A DNA stretch of 64,000 bases from Bacteroides faecium (lineage in GTDB: Bacteria; Bacteroidota; Bacteroidia; Bacteroidales; Bacteroidaceae). Of this stretch, positions 34,528-43,925 are shown piece after piece. Within the stretch, counting starts at the first letter, position 1; every line of letters begins with the position of its first letter. Position numbers and translations under genes: made by a program. The DNA lies in the NCBI RefSeq assembly GCF_012113595.1, contig NZ_CP050831.1, positions 3,906,001 through 3,970,000 on the forward strand. Reading direction: 5' to 3'. Under the pieces are notes generated by a model. It made no database searches. It saw nothing but the letters and a program-made list of their open reading frames with translations, and was not told the DNA's origin.

Positions 34528-35733
34528 ATGCTGAGAAATTTCGTCATATTGTTTCCTGCATTTGTTTCATTATTTTGGGCGTTGCTCTTTATGATGAGAT
34601 GGAAGCGTAATTCCCGTTCGCAAAACATATGGGCTGTGGCTCTGTTGCTTTTGTCCAACTCCATGTCCATAGCGGCTCTTTATTGGCATGATTATGAAGA
34701 TTATAGTCTTATATATAAATTGGATGTGCTCGAAACAATTTCTACTCTTTCGTTTATTCCGGTGGTTTTCCTGTATTTTGAGCGGTTGACAGGAGTGAAA
34801 AAGAAAGGACAGATTTTTAGAAAGATTCTGCTTTTCATACCGCCTGTCCTTATGGGTGGTTCGACTGTTCTTTTCTATCTGATAGTCGGTGAGGAGCGGG
34901 CGGCTGAGTTTTTCAAATATATCGTGGAGCATGACGGGGCGTTGTCTCCCGGGTTTTATGAATACAGATATGTCTATATGTGTATTAATGTCTATACGTA
35001 CAGTGCATTTCTGGTTGTTCAGGCGGTGCTCGTTTTTATCTATGCCGGACGCAATATTTTAATGTATCGCAAGCAGTTGGATGATTTCTTTTCCAATCTT
35101 GAGGGAAAATCAATGGACCACCATCGTGCTACTTTGAAAGGGCTTATGTTATTTTTAATACTTGTGATTGCTATTGCCGGGTCGGGGAATTTGCTGTATG
35201 TCGATTTTGGTTTTATGGTTCTTGTCTTTTTGTTCCTGTTGGGGGGAGTTATTTTCTATCTCTGCTATCATGTATATTTCATTTCTTATTCTGCCGACAA
35301 TTTTATTATGGAATTGAAACTCTCTGATGAAGAAGCACTGGAGAATGGATATGGGATAATGGGTGAGGATGATTTTGGAAATGCTGATACTGGAAATATG
35401 CTCCGCGCAAAGTTGCTTCCCCAACTGACGCAGGTAATTGAAGAAGATAAGGTGTATTTGCAGAACGATCTTCGGCTGGATGACCTTGCACGGCTGCTCC
35501 ATACGAATCGAACCTATATTTCACGTTTTATCAAAGAGGAATTTCAGTGTAACTTTTCTGAGTTCATAAATAGGAAACGGATTGAATATGCACAAGAACT
35601 GTTTCGTGAGTCTCCCGAAATGACGCAGGAGCAAATAGCCGAAATGTCAGGATTCACACATGCTTCTTCTTTCAGCCGTGTGTTCAAGCAATGTGCGGGA
35701 ATGACTTTCAGGGAATTTCAGAAAGGGCATTAA
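34528..35733 (+). CDS. Membrane-anchored AraC-family regulator (seven membrane helices)
   Basis: 401 residues from the ATG at 34528 (an upstream TTG at 34522 is less likely). Seven hydrophobic helices fill residues about 5-250 (FVILFPAFVSLFWALLFMMR, IWAVALLLLSNSMSIAALYW, ending FLFLLGGVIFYLCYHVYFIS). The C-terminal 100 residues are an AraC double helix-turn-helix: LARLLHTNRTYISRFIKEEF, then EMSGFTHASSFSRVFKQCAG and MTFREFQKGH. Membrane-bound AraC proteins of this kind are seen in Bacteroidetes; ligand and targets are unknown. It lies alone between two tRNA-Ser genes. Confidence 0.88.
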   Translation: MLRNFVILFPAFVSLFWALLFMMRWKRNSRSQNIWAVALLLLSNSMSIAALYWHDYEDYSLIYKLDVLETISTLSFIPVVFLYFERLTGVKKKGQIFRKILLFIPPVLMGGSTVLFYLIVGEERAAEFFKYIVEHDGALSPGFYEYRYVYMCINVYTYSAFLVVQAVLVFIYAGRNILMYRKQLDDFFSNLEGKSMDHHRATLKGLMLFLILVIAIAGSGNLLYVDFGFMVLVFLFLLGGVIFYLCYHVYFISYSADNFIMELKLSDEEALENGYGIMGEDDFGNADTGNMLRAKLLPQLTQVIEEDKVYLQNDLRLDDLARLLHTNRTYISRFIKEEFQCNFSEFINRKRIEYAQELFRESPEMTQEQIAEMSGFTHASSFSRVFKQCAGMTFREFQKGH

Positions 35734-35794
35734 CGGCTTGCTGCCTATCCAGGGATGCGAATCATAAAAAATGTAGAATTATTTTTCCCAAATA

Positions 35795-35826
35795 TTTGCG
35801 AGTTACGGAAACTTCCTGTACTTTTG
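35795..35826 (+). promoter_or_regulatory. Promoter of tRNA-Ser(GGA)
   Basis: TTTG at 35795-35798 and TACTTTTG at 35819-35826 with 20 bp between, 12 bp before the tRNA. Confidence 0.72.
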
Positions 35827-35838
35827 CGCCCCGAACAA

Positions 35839-35926
35839 GGAGAGGTGCTCGAGTGGTTGAAGAGGCACGCCTGGAAAGCGTGTATACCCCTAAAGGGTAT
35901 CACGAGTTCGAATCTCGTTCTCTCCG
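35839..35926 (+). tRNA. tRNA-Ser, anticodon GGA
   Basis: 88 nt with a long variable arm. Acceptor GGAGAGG pairs with TCTCTCC (one G-U), discriminator G. Anticodon stem CACGC/GCGTG encloses CTGGAAA, anticodon GGA. T-arm ACGAG/CTCGT with TTCGAAT. CCA is not encoded. Confidence 0.95.
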
Positions 35927-35960
35927 CTTTTTTGTTTGTTGTTAAAAAAATGTTTTAAAG

Positions 35961-35993
35961 CGGCTGCCTTGATTTTTCAAAGCAGCCGTTTTT
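35961..35993. terminator. Terminator between tRNA-Ser(GGA) and the hydrogenase operon
   Basis: CGGCTGC (35961-35967) and GCAGCCG (35982-35988) followed by TTTTTA. The sequence on the other side is also A/T-rich, so it may end the hydrogenase transcript too. Confidence 0.75.
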
Positions 35994-36004
35994 ATTCCGG
36001 ACAT

Positions 36005-36481
36005 TTATTCCAACTCCTCGATAATCTTCTTCACATCTATCGGTTGCAATCTTCCGTACACTTTCTCGCCAATCATCACGACCGGAGCCAGTCCGCAGGC
36101 GCCTACGCAGCGCAGGCAGTCCAATGAGAATTTTCCATCCGGTGTAGTTTCACCGACTTCGATGCCTAGTACGCGCTTGAATTCTTCGAGCAACTTCTCG
36201 GAGCCACGCACGTAACATGCCGTACCCATGCAGACGGAGATGGGATGTTTTCCTTTCGGGGTCATGGTGAAGAAGGTATAGAAGGTGACCACTCCATATA
36301 CTTTCGATACGGGGATATTGAGCTTGGAAGCGATGATGCGTTGCATCTCTTCGGGCAGGTAGCCGTGCAGGTGTTGCGCTTCGTGCAAAATATTGATTAG
36401 TTCGCCCGGGTTGTTTCCGTGCTTGTCGCAAATCGTTCGGACTTGTTCTGCCACATCGCAGGCTAGTTTTATATCTGACAT
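36005..36481 (-). CDS. hydC: [FeFe]-hydrogenase NuoE-like subunit (HydC)
   Basis: 158 residues with the thioredoxin-like [2Fe-2S] fold of NuoE: helical start (VRTICDKHGNNPGELINILH), VYGVVTFYTFFTMTPKGKHP, and four cluster cysteines in SVCMGTACYV and DCLRCVGACGLAP. It transfers electrons between the NuoF-like subunit and the rest of the complex. Last gene of the operon, 18 bp after hydA. Confidence 0.92.
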   Translation of the reverse strand: MSDIKLACDVAEQVRTICDKHGNNPGELINILHEAQHLHGYLPEEMQRIIASKLNIPVSKVYGVVTFYTFFTMTPKGKHPISVCMGTACYVRGSEKLLEEFKRVLGIEVGETTPDGKFSLDCLRCVGACGLAPVVMIGEKVYGRLQPIDVKKIIEELE

Positions 36482-36499
36482 AATACTCTTCGTTTAAAG

Positions 36500-38266
36500 T
36501 TAATCCATAGATTTGTTGAAATAGTGCGTGTGCAATAGCGTTTCCGATATCTCGCCCAGAGGTTTGCCGAGATATTCTTCGTACAGTTTCTTGATATACG
36601 GGTTGTCGTGCGACTTGCGCAGCGGCTTGTTGGCGTCTTCGCGATAAAGGGCGTTGGCGCGGGCGTATAATACTTCCGAATTGCCATGGTGCAGCGGCTG
36701 GCCGCCACCGCCGATACAACCGCCGGGGCAAGCCATGATTTCGATGACGTGATATTCGTTGTGCCCGTTTCGTATATCTTCCAGTAGATGGCGGGCGTTG
36801 CCCAGTCCGTGTGCGATGCCTACTTTTAGTTCAAATCCGTTCAGGTTGATGGTGGCGCGGCGGACTCCGTTCAGTCCGCGTACTTGTTCGAAGTTTACAT
36901 TCTGGAGAGGTTCTCCGGTGTAGATTTCGTAGACGGAGCGCAGGGCGGCTTCCATCACACCGCCTGTGGTGCCGAAGATGACGCCGGCACCTGTCGATTC
37001 GCCCATCGGGTTGTCGAACGGGCTGTCCAGTACGAGCGGGAAGCCGATGTTAGCGCGTTTAATCAGTCGTGCCAGTTCGCGGGTGGAGATGGAATAGTCT
37101 ACGTCGGGGATGCCGTTTACTTTGAATTCGTCGCGGTCACATTCGTATTTCTTTGCCAGGCAGGGCATGATGGATACGACGACTAACTTCTCCCTGGGGA
37201 TTCCCATTTTCTCCGCCCAGTAAGATTTGGCGATGGAGCCGAACATCTGTTGCGGAGAGCGGGCGGTGGAAGGTATATCCAACATATCCGGAAAATGATG
37301 CTCGAAGAAGTTCACCCATGCCGGACAACAGGAGGTGAGGATGGGCAGGCGGACAGATTTGTCTCCCTTGAGATAGCGCGTCAGACGGTTCAGAATTTCG
37401 GAGCCTTCTTCCATGATGGTGAGGTCGGCTGCGAAATCGGTGTCGAATACGTAATCGAATCCCAGTTCGCGCAGGGCGTAGACCATTTTTCCGGTAACCA
37501 GTGTGCCGGGGGGAAATCCGAATTCTTCTCCCAGGGCGGCGCGTACGGCGGGTGCGGTCTGCACGATGACTACCTTGTTCGGGTTGGCCAAGTCGTCTAG
37601 CAGGCGGTTGGTGTAATCACGTTCGGTCAACGCACCTACCGGGCAGACAGCTACACACTGACCGCAATAGGTACATTCACTCTCTGTCATCATGCGGTCG
37701 AAAGCGGGAGCTATCGTTGTGTTGAAACCGCGGCGGATGGCACCGAGCGCGCCAACTGTCTGCACATCGTTGCAGACACTTTCGCAACGGCGGCAGAAAA
37801 TACATTTGTCCATGTTGCGGACGATAGAAGCGGTGATTTCCCGTTTGCGGGGAGACAACTCGCCGCCATTGAAAGGCATCTCCCGGATATTGAAGCGCAG
37901 AGCCAGTGTCTGAAGCTCGCAGTTACCGCATTTCGGACAGGTGAGGCAGTCGTTGGGATGGTCGGAAAGAATCAGCTCGGCTACTACCTTGCGGGCGTTC
38001 ATCACACGCAGGGTACTGGTCTTGACTACCATGCCTTCCGTGCAACGGGTGGCGCAGGCGGGAGCCAGGTTGCGCCGTCCTATGACTTCGACCACACAGA
38101 TGCGGCAGGAAGCGGGATTGTTTTTTATACAGGTTCCTTTCAAGTCAATGTGGCACAAAGTAGGTATGTTGATGCCTATTTTGTTGGCAGCTTCGAGGAT
38201 GGTGCTTCCTTCGGGGACGGTGATAAAGTGACCGTCTATTTGGAGAGTAATTTGTTTTTCTTCCAT
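36500..38266 (-). CDS. hydA: [FeFe]-hydrogenase catalytic subunit (HydA, NuoG-like N-terminus)
   Basis: 588 residues. N-terminal [2Fe-2S] domain (LCHIDLKGTCIKNNPASCRI), His-Cys [4Fe-4S] region (HPNDCLTCPKCGNC, residues 103-116), two [4Fe-4S] clusters (CIFCRRCESVC about 155-165, CTYCGQCVAVCP about 198-209), then the H-cluster domain with all three signatures: TSCCPAW (311-317), IMPCLAKKYECDRDE (367-380) and IMACPGGCIGGGGQP (510-524). The C-terminal small-subunit segment is fused (PYIKKLYEEYLGKPLGEISE). Makes hydrogen from NADH and ferredoxin electrons in the cytoplasm as a trimer. Confidence 0.95.
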   Translation of the reverse strand: MEEKQITLQIDGHFITVPEGSTILEAANKIGINIPTLCHIDLKGTCIKNNPASCRICVVEVIGRRNLAPACATRCTEGMVVKTSTLRVMNARKVVAELILSDHPNDCLTCPKCGNCELQTLALRFNIREMPFNGGELSPRKREITASIVRNMDKCIFCRRCESVCNDVQTVGALGAIRRGFNTTIAPAFDRMMTESECTYCGQCVAVCPVGALTERDYTNRLLDDLANPNKVVIVQTAPAVRAALGEEFGFPPGTLVTGKMVYALRELGFDYVFDTDFAADLTIMEEGSEILNRLTRYLKGDKSVRLPILTSCCPAWVNFFEHHFPDMLDIPSTARSPQQMFGSIAKSYWAEKMGIPREKLVVVSIMPCLAKKYECDRDEFKVNGIPDVDYSISTRELARLIKRANIGFPLVLDSPFDNPMGESTGAGVIFGTTGGVMEAALRSVYEIYTGEPLQNVNFEQVRGLNGVRRATINLNGFELKVGIAHGLGNARHLLEDIRNGHNEYHVIEIMACPGGCIGGGGQPLHHGNSEVLYARANALYREDANKPLRKSHDNPYIKKLYEEYLGKPLGEISETLLHTHYFNKSMD

Positions 38267-38278
38267 AGTAAATAGATT

Positions 38279-40186
38279 TTAGCAGACGAGAATAGCTTTG
38301 AACTTGCAGCGTGCCATGCACATTCCGCATTTGATACATTTGTCGGGGCTGATGATGTGCGGTTTGCGTACCAGTCCGATGATTGCGTCCGCCGGACAGT
38401 TTTTGGCGCACAGGTGGCAGCCGATGCAAAGTTCGGGATTGATGGTGTAGGTCAGCAGGGATTTGCACTGTTTGGCACGGCAGGTCTTGTCGCGGACGTG
38501 CTCCAGATATTCGTCGTAGAAATTGTCCAGCGTAGACAGAACCGGGTTCGGGGAAGTCTGCCCCAGTCCGCAGAGAGCGGTGTCCTTGATGACTTGTCCC
38601 AAAGTGGCGAGGGTATCCAGGTCTTTTCCCGTTCCCCTTCCTTCGGTTATCTTGTTCAGCAATTCAAGCAGGCGTTTGTTGCCGATGCGGCACGGGGTGC
38701 ATTTCCCGCAGGATTCTTCTACGGTAAAGTCCAGGTAGAAACGGGCGACGGATACCATGCAGTCGTCTTCGTCCATTACAATCATACCGCCGGAACCCAT
38801 CATGGAGCCTGCCGCCAGGAGATTGTCAAAGTCGATAGGAGTATCCAGGTGTTTCTCTGTCAGGCAGCCGCCCGACGGGCCGCCTGTCTGCACCGCCTTG
38901 AATTTCTTTCCGCCTTTGATGCCGCCGCCGATTTCGTAGATTACTTCGCGGAGCGTAGTTCCCATCGGTACTTCAATCAGCCCGACATTGTTAATCTTTC
39001 CTGCGAGGGCGAATACTTTCGTGCCTTTGGAACGCTCCGTTCCAATCGTCGCGAACCATTCGGCTCCTTTCGTCAGGATGATGGGGATATTGGCGAGCGT
39101 CTCTACATTATTTACGTTGGTAGGTTTGCTCAGGTAGCCGGATTCGGCGGGGAAGGGTGGTTTGAGAGTCGGTTCACCGCGTTTTCCTTCCATGGAGTGA
39201 ATCAGTGCGGTTTCTTCACCGCATACGAAGGCGCCTGCCCCGTAACGTATCTCGATGTCGAAACAGAAATCCGTTCCTAAGATATTGTCTCCCAGCAGAC
39301 CGTAGTTGCGGGCTTGCTCGATGGCTATTTTCAGACGGCTGATGGCAAGCGGATATTCGGCACGGATATACACCAGCCCTTTGCTGGAGCCGATGGAGTA
39401 ACCGCAGACGCACATGGCTTCTACGATAGAGTGAGGGTCGCCTTCCATGATGGAACGGTCCATGAATGCGCCGGGGTCGCCCTCGTCAGCGTTACATACC
39501 ACGTATTTGGTGTCCGACTGCTGCTTATGGGTAAATTCCCATTTCAAGCCTGTGGGAAAGCCGCCGCCACCGCGTCCGCGCAGGCCGGAGCGTTTGATGA
39601 GGTCGATAACGTCCGTCGGTTGTTTGTTGAGAAGGCAGTCCGCCAACGCGTGATATCCTTCGCGGGCGATGTATTCCTCGATATTTTCCGGGTCGATAAA
39701 GCCGCAGTTGCGCAAGGCGATGCGTAGTTGTTTCCGGTAGAAATCCATGTGTTTGGAGTCGCTGACGGTGTGTTCCGTTTTAGGGTCTATGTACAGCAGC
39801 CTTTCTATTTTCCGACCGCCGATGATATGTTCGGTGATGATGTCTTCCGCGTCTTCGGGGGTGACTTGTGTGTAGAAGGTGTTGTCGGGGATGATTTTCA
39901 CGATAGGGCCTTTTTCGCAGAAGCCGAAGCAGCCCACGGTGATAACTTCCACTTTGTCGGTAATGCCGTTCTTTTGGATGGCTGACCGGAGATTGTCCGT
40001 AATTCCTTGGCTCGAAGAGGCTTTGCAACCTGTACCACCGCAGATTAAAATCTGAAGATGCTGTGTGCCGGATGCCAGTCCGCAACACTTTTCGGTGACT
40101 TTTTCATTACTTTCTTCACGTAATGAAAGTTTGTGTTCCGCTCTCTTCCTGATTGTAGCCAAATCATGGATAGATAAGATTTTCAT
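38279..40186 (-). CDS. hydB: [FeFe]-hydrogenase NuoF-like subunit (HydB)
   Basis: 635 residues. N-terminal thioredoxin-like [2Fe-2S] domain (ILICGGTGCKASSSQGI, about 45-130), FMN/NADH domain (GRGGGGFPTGLKWEF, CNADEGDPGAFMDRS), SLBB, the NuoF [4Fe-4S] site ESCGKCTPCRIG, and two C-terminal [4Fe-4S] ferredoxin motifs (CIGCHLCAKNCP, CIKCGMCMARCK). This is the flavin subunit at which NADH reacts; in the Thermotoga-type HydABC complex bifurcation of NADH and ferredoxin electrons takes place through it. First gene of the operon; a -7 TATATTTG lies at 40223-40216 on this strand. Confidence 0.94.
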   Translation of the reverse strand: MKILSIHDLATIRKRAEHKLSLREESNEKVTEKCCGLASGTQHLQILICGGTGCKASSSQGITDNLRSAIQKNGITDKVEVITVGCFGFCEKGPIVKIIPDNTFYTQVTPEDAEDIITEHIIGGRKIERLLYIDPKTEHTVSDSKHMDFYRKQLRIALRNCGFIDPENIEEYIAREGYHALADCLLNKQPTDVIDLIKRSGLRGRGGGGFPTGLKWEFTHKQQSDTKYVVCNADEGDPGAFMDRSIMEGDPHSIVEAMCVCGYSIGSSKGLVYIRAEYPLAISRLKIAIEQARNYGLLGDNILGTDFCFDIEIRYGAGAFVCGEETALIHSMEGKRGEPTLKPPFPAESGYLSKPTNVNNVETLANIPIILTKGAEWFATIGTERSKGTKVFALAGKINNVGLIEVPMGTTLREVIYEIGGGIKGGKKFKAVQTGGPSGGCLTEKHLDTPIDFDNLLAAGSMMGSGGMIVMDEDDCMVSVARFYLDFTVEESCGKCTPCRIGNKRLLELLNKITEGRGTGKDLDTLATLGQVIKDTALCGLGQTSPNPVLSTLDNFYDEYLEHVRDKTCRAKQCKSLLTYTINPELCIGCHLCAKNCPADAIIGLVRKPHIISPDKCIKCGMCMARCKFKAILVC

Positions 40187-40215
40187 AAGTATCAGAATTG
40201 TTAGTAGGTTTTTTG

Positions 40216-40223
40216 CAAATATA
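40216..40223 (-). promoter_or_regulatory. -7 box of the hydrogenase operon
   Basis: TATATTTG on the minus strand, 29 bp before the hydB start. I see no -33 TTTG at 19-21 bp, so an activator may be needed. Confidence 0.5.
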
Positions 40224-40347
40224 ATTCTTTGTTTGGAATAAGAGTATAGTTTCGGACAAATAAAAACAGTCTTTGCCGGTCGGATTAGGTAAATAAATCT
40301 CTATCTTCGTATTTAATAGGTATCAAACCTAAAAAATAGATTGAAGT

Positions 40348-43104
40348 ATGAGACGAATTTTACTGGGACTATGTTTTTTATCCTTTTTGGGCAGTGCGTC
40401 GGGGCAGGAGATTCCCTTGCCGGAGAAGATGCCGCAGGAGCATCCGCGGGTGCTGACTACTCCGGCGGGAAAACAGGAAACATGGGAACTTATTAAAAAG
40501 GAAGAATGGGCGAAAGATGTTTTCAATAAGTTGAAGGAACGGACGGAAGTTTATACGAACCTGACGGATGCTCAACCGTCCTGGTTGCTGTCCCGCCTGG
40601 CGATGTATTGGAAGTCTCATGCCACGGAAGTATATGTAAAAGGTGAAGCGTTCGACCATGCCGGTGGCGAGAAAGCTCCTTATCCTACGGTGCGCTATAC
40701 GGGAACGCGTGGAACGGCTGCCACTCACGGTCGTCCCAAGTTGGCGGATGTTGTGCCTTATGATGATGACGAGAGCGGGAACGTCACTTTCTGTAATAAT
40801 GCCCTTCCCAATCGTCCGATGGAGAGTGTGCACCCGTCCAAGACCGGGCGGAATATAGAGAGTCTGAACCGCGAAATTCTGGGAATTGCCCATGACGCTG
40901 CCTTTCTTTATTGGATGACGGATGAAGAGAAGTTTGCCAAACTAGCCGCAGGTGTTTTTGACACGTATATGACGGGGATTTATTACCGGAATGTGCCTGT
41001 TGACTTGAATCACGGTCATCAGCAGACATTGGTGGGATTGACTTCTTTCGAGGTAATCCATGAAGATGCGCTTCATGTTGCTGTTCCCTTGTATGATTTT
41101 CTGTATAATTATCTGAAGGCTAATTATCCGGACAAGATGAAAATCTATGCGGGAGCTTTCAAGAAATGGGCGGATAATATCATAGCGAACGGTGTGCCTC
41201 ATAACAACTGGGATTTGTTGCAGGCACGTTATATTATGAGTGTTGGTTTGGTTTTGGAAGATAACAAGGAATATGCTGATGGAAAAGGACGCGAATATTA
41301 TATCGACTATGTGATGAACCGTTCCAGTATCCGCCAGTGGAGTCTGACACGTCTTGCGGATTATGGCTTTGATTCCAATACGGGGATTTGGGCGGAATGT
41401 CCGGGGTATAGTAGTGTGGTAATCAATGATTATGCCAATTTCGTGAACCAGTTTGACACGAATCTGCAATATGATTTGGTGAAAGCGATGCCTGTATTGT
41501 CGAAAGCGGTGGCGACCACGCCCCAATATCTGTTTCCTAACCGTATGATTTGCGGCTTTGGGGATACGCATCCGGGGTATCTGAATACGAATTTCTTTAT
41601 CCGCATGATACAGAACGCGCAGGCGAATGGGAAAAAGGAACAGGAGAAATATTTTACCGCTTTGCTGAAATGCCTGAACCCGGAGATGGGAAATGATAAA
41701 AAGGAAAAGAAGAACGTACGTGTATCTGTCAGTTCTTTCTTTGAGGATAAACCGTTGGTTTTAAACCCGAAAGTGCAGCCGGGAAAGATAGAGGATTATG
41801 TTTCTCCTTTATTTTATGCTCCCAATGTGTCTTGGCTGGTACAGCGCAACGGTATGCATCCGCGCAACAGTCTGATGATTTCGTTGAATGGCAGCGAAGG
41901 GAATCATATGCATGCCAACGGTATCTCGATGGAACTTTACGGAAAAGGCTATGTGTTGGGGCCGGATGCAGGTATCGGACTATTCTTGTATAGCGGGCTG
42001 GATTATGCGGAGTATTATTCTCAGTTCCCCAGTCATAATACTGTATGTGTGGATGGTATATCGAGCTATCCGGTGATGAAAAGTAATCATTCTTTTGAGC
42101 TGCTTTCTTGTTTCCCTGCTTCGGCGGAACCGGGCAAGGGATTTACGTCCGTCACTTACGGCAATCTTTATTTCCGTGAACCGGAGAGCAGGGCAGACCA
42201 GACGCGTATGATGAGTATCGTTACTACCGGGGCGGAGACGGGGTATTATGTCGATGTGTTCCGCAGCCGAAAGGAAAAGGGGGGAGACAAGATGCACGAT
42301 TATTTCTATCATAACCTCGGACAGTCTTTGACATTGACGGCGGCAGATGGTACTGACTTGAATCTTCAGCCCACGGAAGAACTGGCTTTTGCCGGTGCGC
42401 ATCTTTATGCTTATTCCTATTTATATGATAAGAAAATGGCTGCTACCGACAAGGATGTCAAAGCGACTTTCACCATAGACATGAAGGATAAAGGCGGTGA
42501 CGACATATATATGAATCTTTGGATGAAGGGTGAACCGGAACGCGAAGTCTTTACGGCATTGTCGCCGATGACTGAAGGGTTGAGCCGTACACCGAATATG
42601 CCTTATAATATAAAGGAGCAACCGACGCTGACTTTTGTTGCCCGGCAGCATGGGGAAGCGTGGAATCGTCCTTTTGTTTCTATCTACGAGCCGAGTACGA
42701 AGAACGAGCCGTCCGCTATTCAGTCCGTCTCTTACTTTGATGCGGAAGAACCGGGTTTGAAAGACTTTGCAGGAATCTGCGTGAAGAGTAGGAATGGGCG
42801 TGTAGACCATATTTTCTCCTTGTCCGATGCTGGGCAGGCTGCTACTTACCAGGGAATGAAAGTGAAAGCGGACTATGCAGTTATCAGCAATGAGTATGCG
42901 GGAAACCAGACGCTCTTCCTGGGAAATGGAACGCAATTGGTTGTGCCCGGAATAACGGTTCAGGCTGACAAGGCTGCCAATGTGCTGCTCGAAAAGAAAG
43001 CGGGAAAATGGTATATTATTTCTTCTGCTCCTTGCACGGTCGTTATCAATGGTAAAAAAGTGAAATCCGATGCGGTATCGGAACCTATATTATTGCGTAT
43101 CTGA
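40348..43104 (+). CDS. Heparinase II/III-like polysaccharide lyase
   Basis: 918 residues. Signal peptide (MRRILLGLCFLSFLGSASGQ, no lipobox). N-terminal alpha/alpha toroid about 30-420 with the heparinase-like segments DAAFLYWMTDEEKFAKLA and LNHGHQQTLVGLTSFEVIH, then the beta-sandwich half (GNHMHANGISMELYGKGYVL, YSQFPSHNTVCVDGISSYP) in which His/Asn/Tyr form lyase active sites. The C-terminal third is all-beta. It cleaves a uronic-acid glycan; the exact CAZy family and substrate cannot be fixed from memory. Lone gene, no SusCD beside it; a weak -7-like TATCTTCG is at 40302-40309. Confidence 0.82.
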   Translation: MRRILLGLCFLSFLGSASGQEIPLPEKMPQEHPRVLTTPAGKQETWELIKKEEWAKDVFNKLKERTEVYTNLTDAQPSWLLSRLAMYWKSHATEVYVKGEAFDHAGGEKAPYPTVRYTGTRGTAATHGRPKLADVVPYDDDESGNVTFCNNALPNRPMESVHPSKTGRNIESLNREILGIAHDAAFLYWMTDEEKFAKLAAGVFDTYMTGIYYRNVPVDLNHGHQQTLVGLTSFEVIHEDALHVAVPLYDFLYNYLKANYPDKMKIYAGAFKKWADNIIANGVPHNNWDLLQARYIMSVGLVLEDNKEYADGKGREYYIDYVMNRSSIRQWSLTRLADYGFDSNTGIWAECPGYSSVVINDYANFVNQFDTNLQYDLVKAMPVLSKAVATTPQYLFPNRMICGFGDTHPGYLNTNFFIRMIQNAQANGKKEQEKYFTALLKCLNPEMGNDKKEKKNVRVSVSSFFEDKPLVLNPKVQPGKIEDYVSPLFYAPNVSWLVQRNGMHPRNSLMISLNGSEGNHMHANGISMELYGKGYVLGPDAGIGLFLYSGLDYAEYYSQFPSHNTVCVDGISSYPVMKSNHSFELLSCFPASAEPGKGFTSVTYGNLYFREPESRADQTRMMSIVTTGAETGYYVDVFRSRKEKGGDKMHDYFYHNLGQSLTLTAADGTDLNLQPTEELAFAGAHLYAYSYLYDKKMAATDKDVKATFTIDMKDKGGDDIYMNLWMKGEPEREVFTALSPMTEGLSRTPNMPYNIKEQPTLTFVARQHGEAWNRPFVSIYEPSTKNEPSAIQSVSYFDAEEPGLKDFAGICVKSRNGRVDHIFSLSDAGQAATYQGMKVKADYAVISNEYAGNQTLFLGNGTQLVVPGITVQADKAANVLLEKKAGKWYIISSAPCTVVINGKKVKSDAVSEPILLRI

Positions 43105-43234
43105 TGTTTCGTTTATAAGAAAGAAAAATTGTATATTTTATGCGCAATATGGTATATTGCGGTCTAAGATGGGAAAATGTTGCAATAAAAAACAAAAAAA
43201 GCGTATTTAAACGTTTTTAATGCTATATTTTTTC

Positions 43235-43242
43235 TAATTTTG
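43235..43242 (+). promoter_or_regulatory. -7 box of the envelope operon
   Basis: TAATTTTG, followed by a long leader of about 90 bases before the start codon at 43336. The leader has CTGTCC/GGACAG able to form a hairpin and a direct repeat TTTAGTGGGAAAT at 43304 and 43318 right before the ATG. Rest of 43105-43335 shows nothing else. Confidence 0.5.
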
Positions 43243-43335
43243 CGGCTTTCTGTCCAACTTGTATATAGTATGGACAGTAAGCCCTTTTTTTGTGGGTGAA
43301 TATTTTAGTGGGAAATATTTAGTGGGAAATAAATT

Positions 43336-43893
43336 ATGGTATATGTGATGAGGAATGGTCGCAGGGTAATTGCTGCGTTATCATTTCTATTATTGTTTTG
43401 TGGTGTACATGTACACGCACAACGGGTGGCTGTAAAAACAAATGCATTGGGATGGTTGACAGCCAGTCCTAACGTTGAAGCCGAATTCGTTTTGGGACGT
43501 CATATCTCCTTGAATATGGGGATTGTCGCAAACCCAATCAGTACTGACAATTTCAAAACTACTTTCACGCATTTTCAGCCGGAAGTACGTTATTGGCTAA
43601 ATCGTCCGATGGTGAGCCATTTTCTTGGAATCACCGCTTTCGTGAATAATTTTAATATGATGGTGAAGGATGTGCATCACAAAGGAGATGCATACGCTGC
43701 CGGGTTGACCTATGGATATGCATGGGTACTGGGTGACCACTGGAACATCGAAGCGACTGCCGGCGTAGGCGTGTTGCGCTACCGTCAGTTTAAATACGAT
43801 AAGGGTACTCCGAAACCGGGTGCGGTCAACGATACTAAGACTACCATTGCGCCTGTCAAACTGGGGGTATCCTTTGTTTATATTATTCGATAA
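43336..43893 (+). CDS. DUF3575 outer-membrane beta-barrel protein
   Basis: 185 residues (181 from the ATG at 43348). Signal peptide (AALSFLLLFCGVHVHAQ). Then VAVKTNALGWLTASPNVEAE and FQPEVRYWLNRPMVSHFLGI, the signature of DUF3575, ending KLGVSFVYIIR. These are small eight-stranded barrel-like envelope proteins, often coded with DUF3868/fimbrillin genes. Here it leads a three-gene operon without a fimbrillin gene in view. Confidence 0.87.
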   Translation: MVYVMRNGRRVIAALSFLLLFCGVHVHAQRVAVKTNALGWLTASPNVEAEFVLGRHISLNMGIVANPISTDNFKTTFTHFQPEVRYWLNRPMVSHFLGITAFVNNFNMMVKDVHHKGDAYAAGLTYGYAWVLGDHWNIEATAGVGVLRYRQFKYDKGTPKPGAVNDTKTTIAPVKLGVSFVYIIR

Positions 43894-43925
43894 TTAGAAC
43901 GAACATTAGCTAGTCAGAAAAGAGA

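Noticed and set aside
36150..36731. 193-residue minus-strand frame across the hydC/hydA junction
   Set aside because: Overlaps two conserved hydrogenase genes in another frame and has an Arg/Pro/Ala composition without structure.
38357..39280. Plus-strand frame of 307 residues inside hydB
   Set aside because: Antisense to a clear NuoF-like gene; its openness follows from the GC-rich third positions of hydB.
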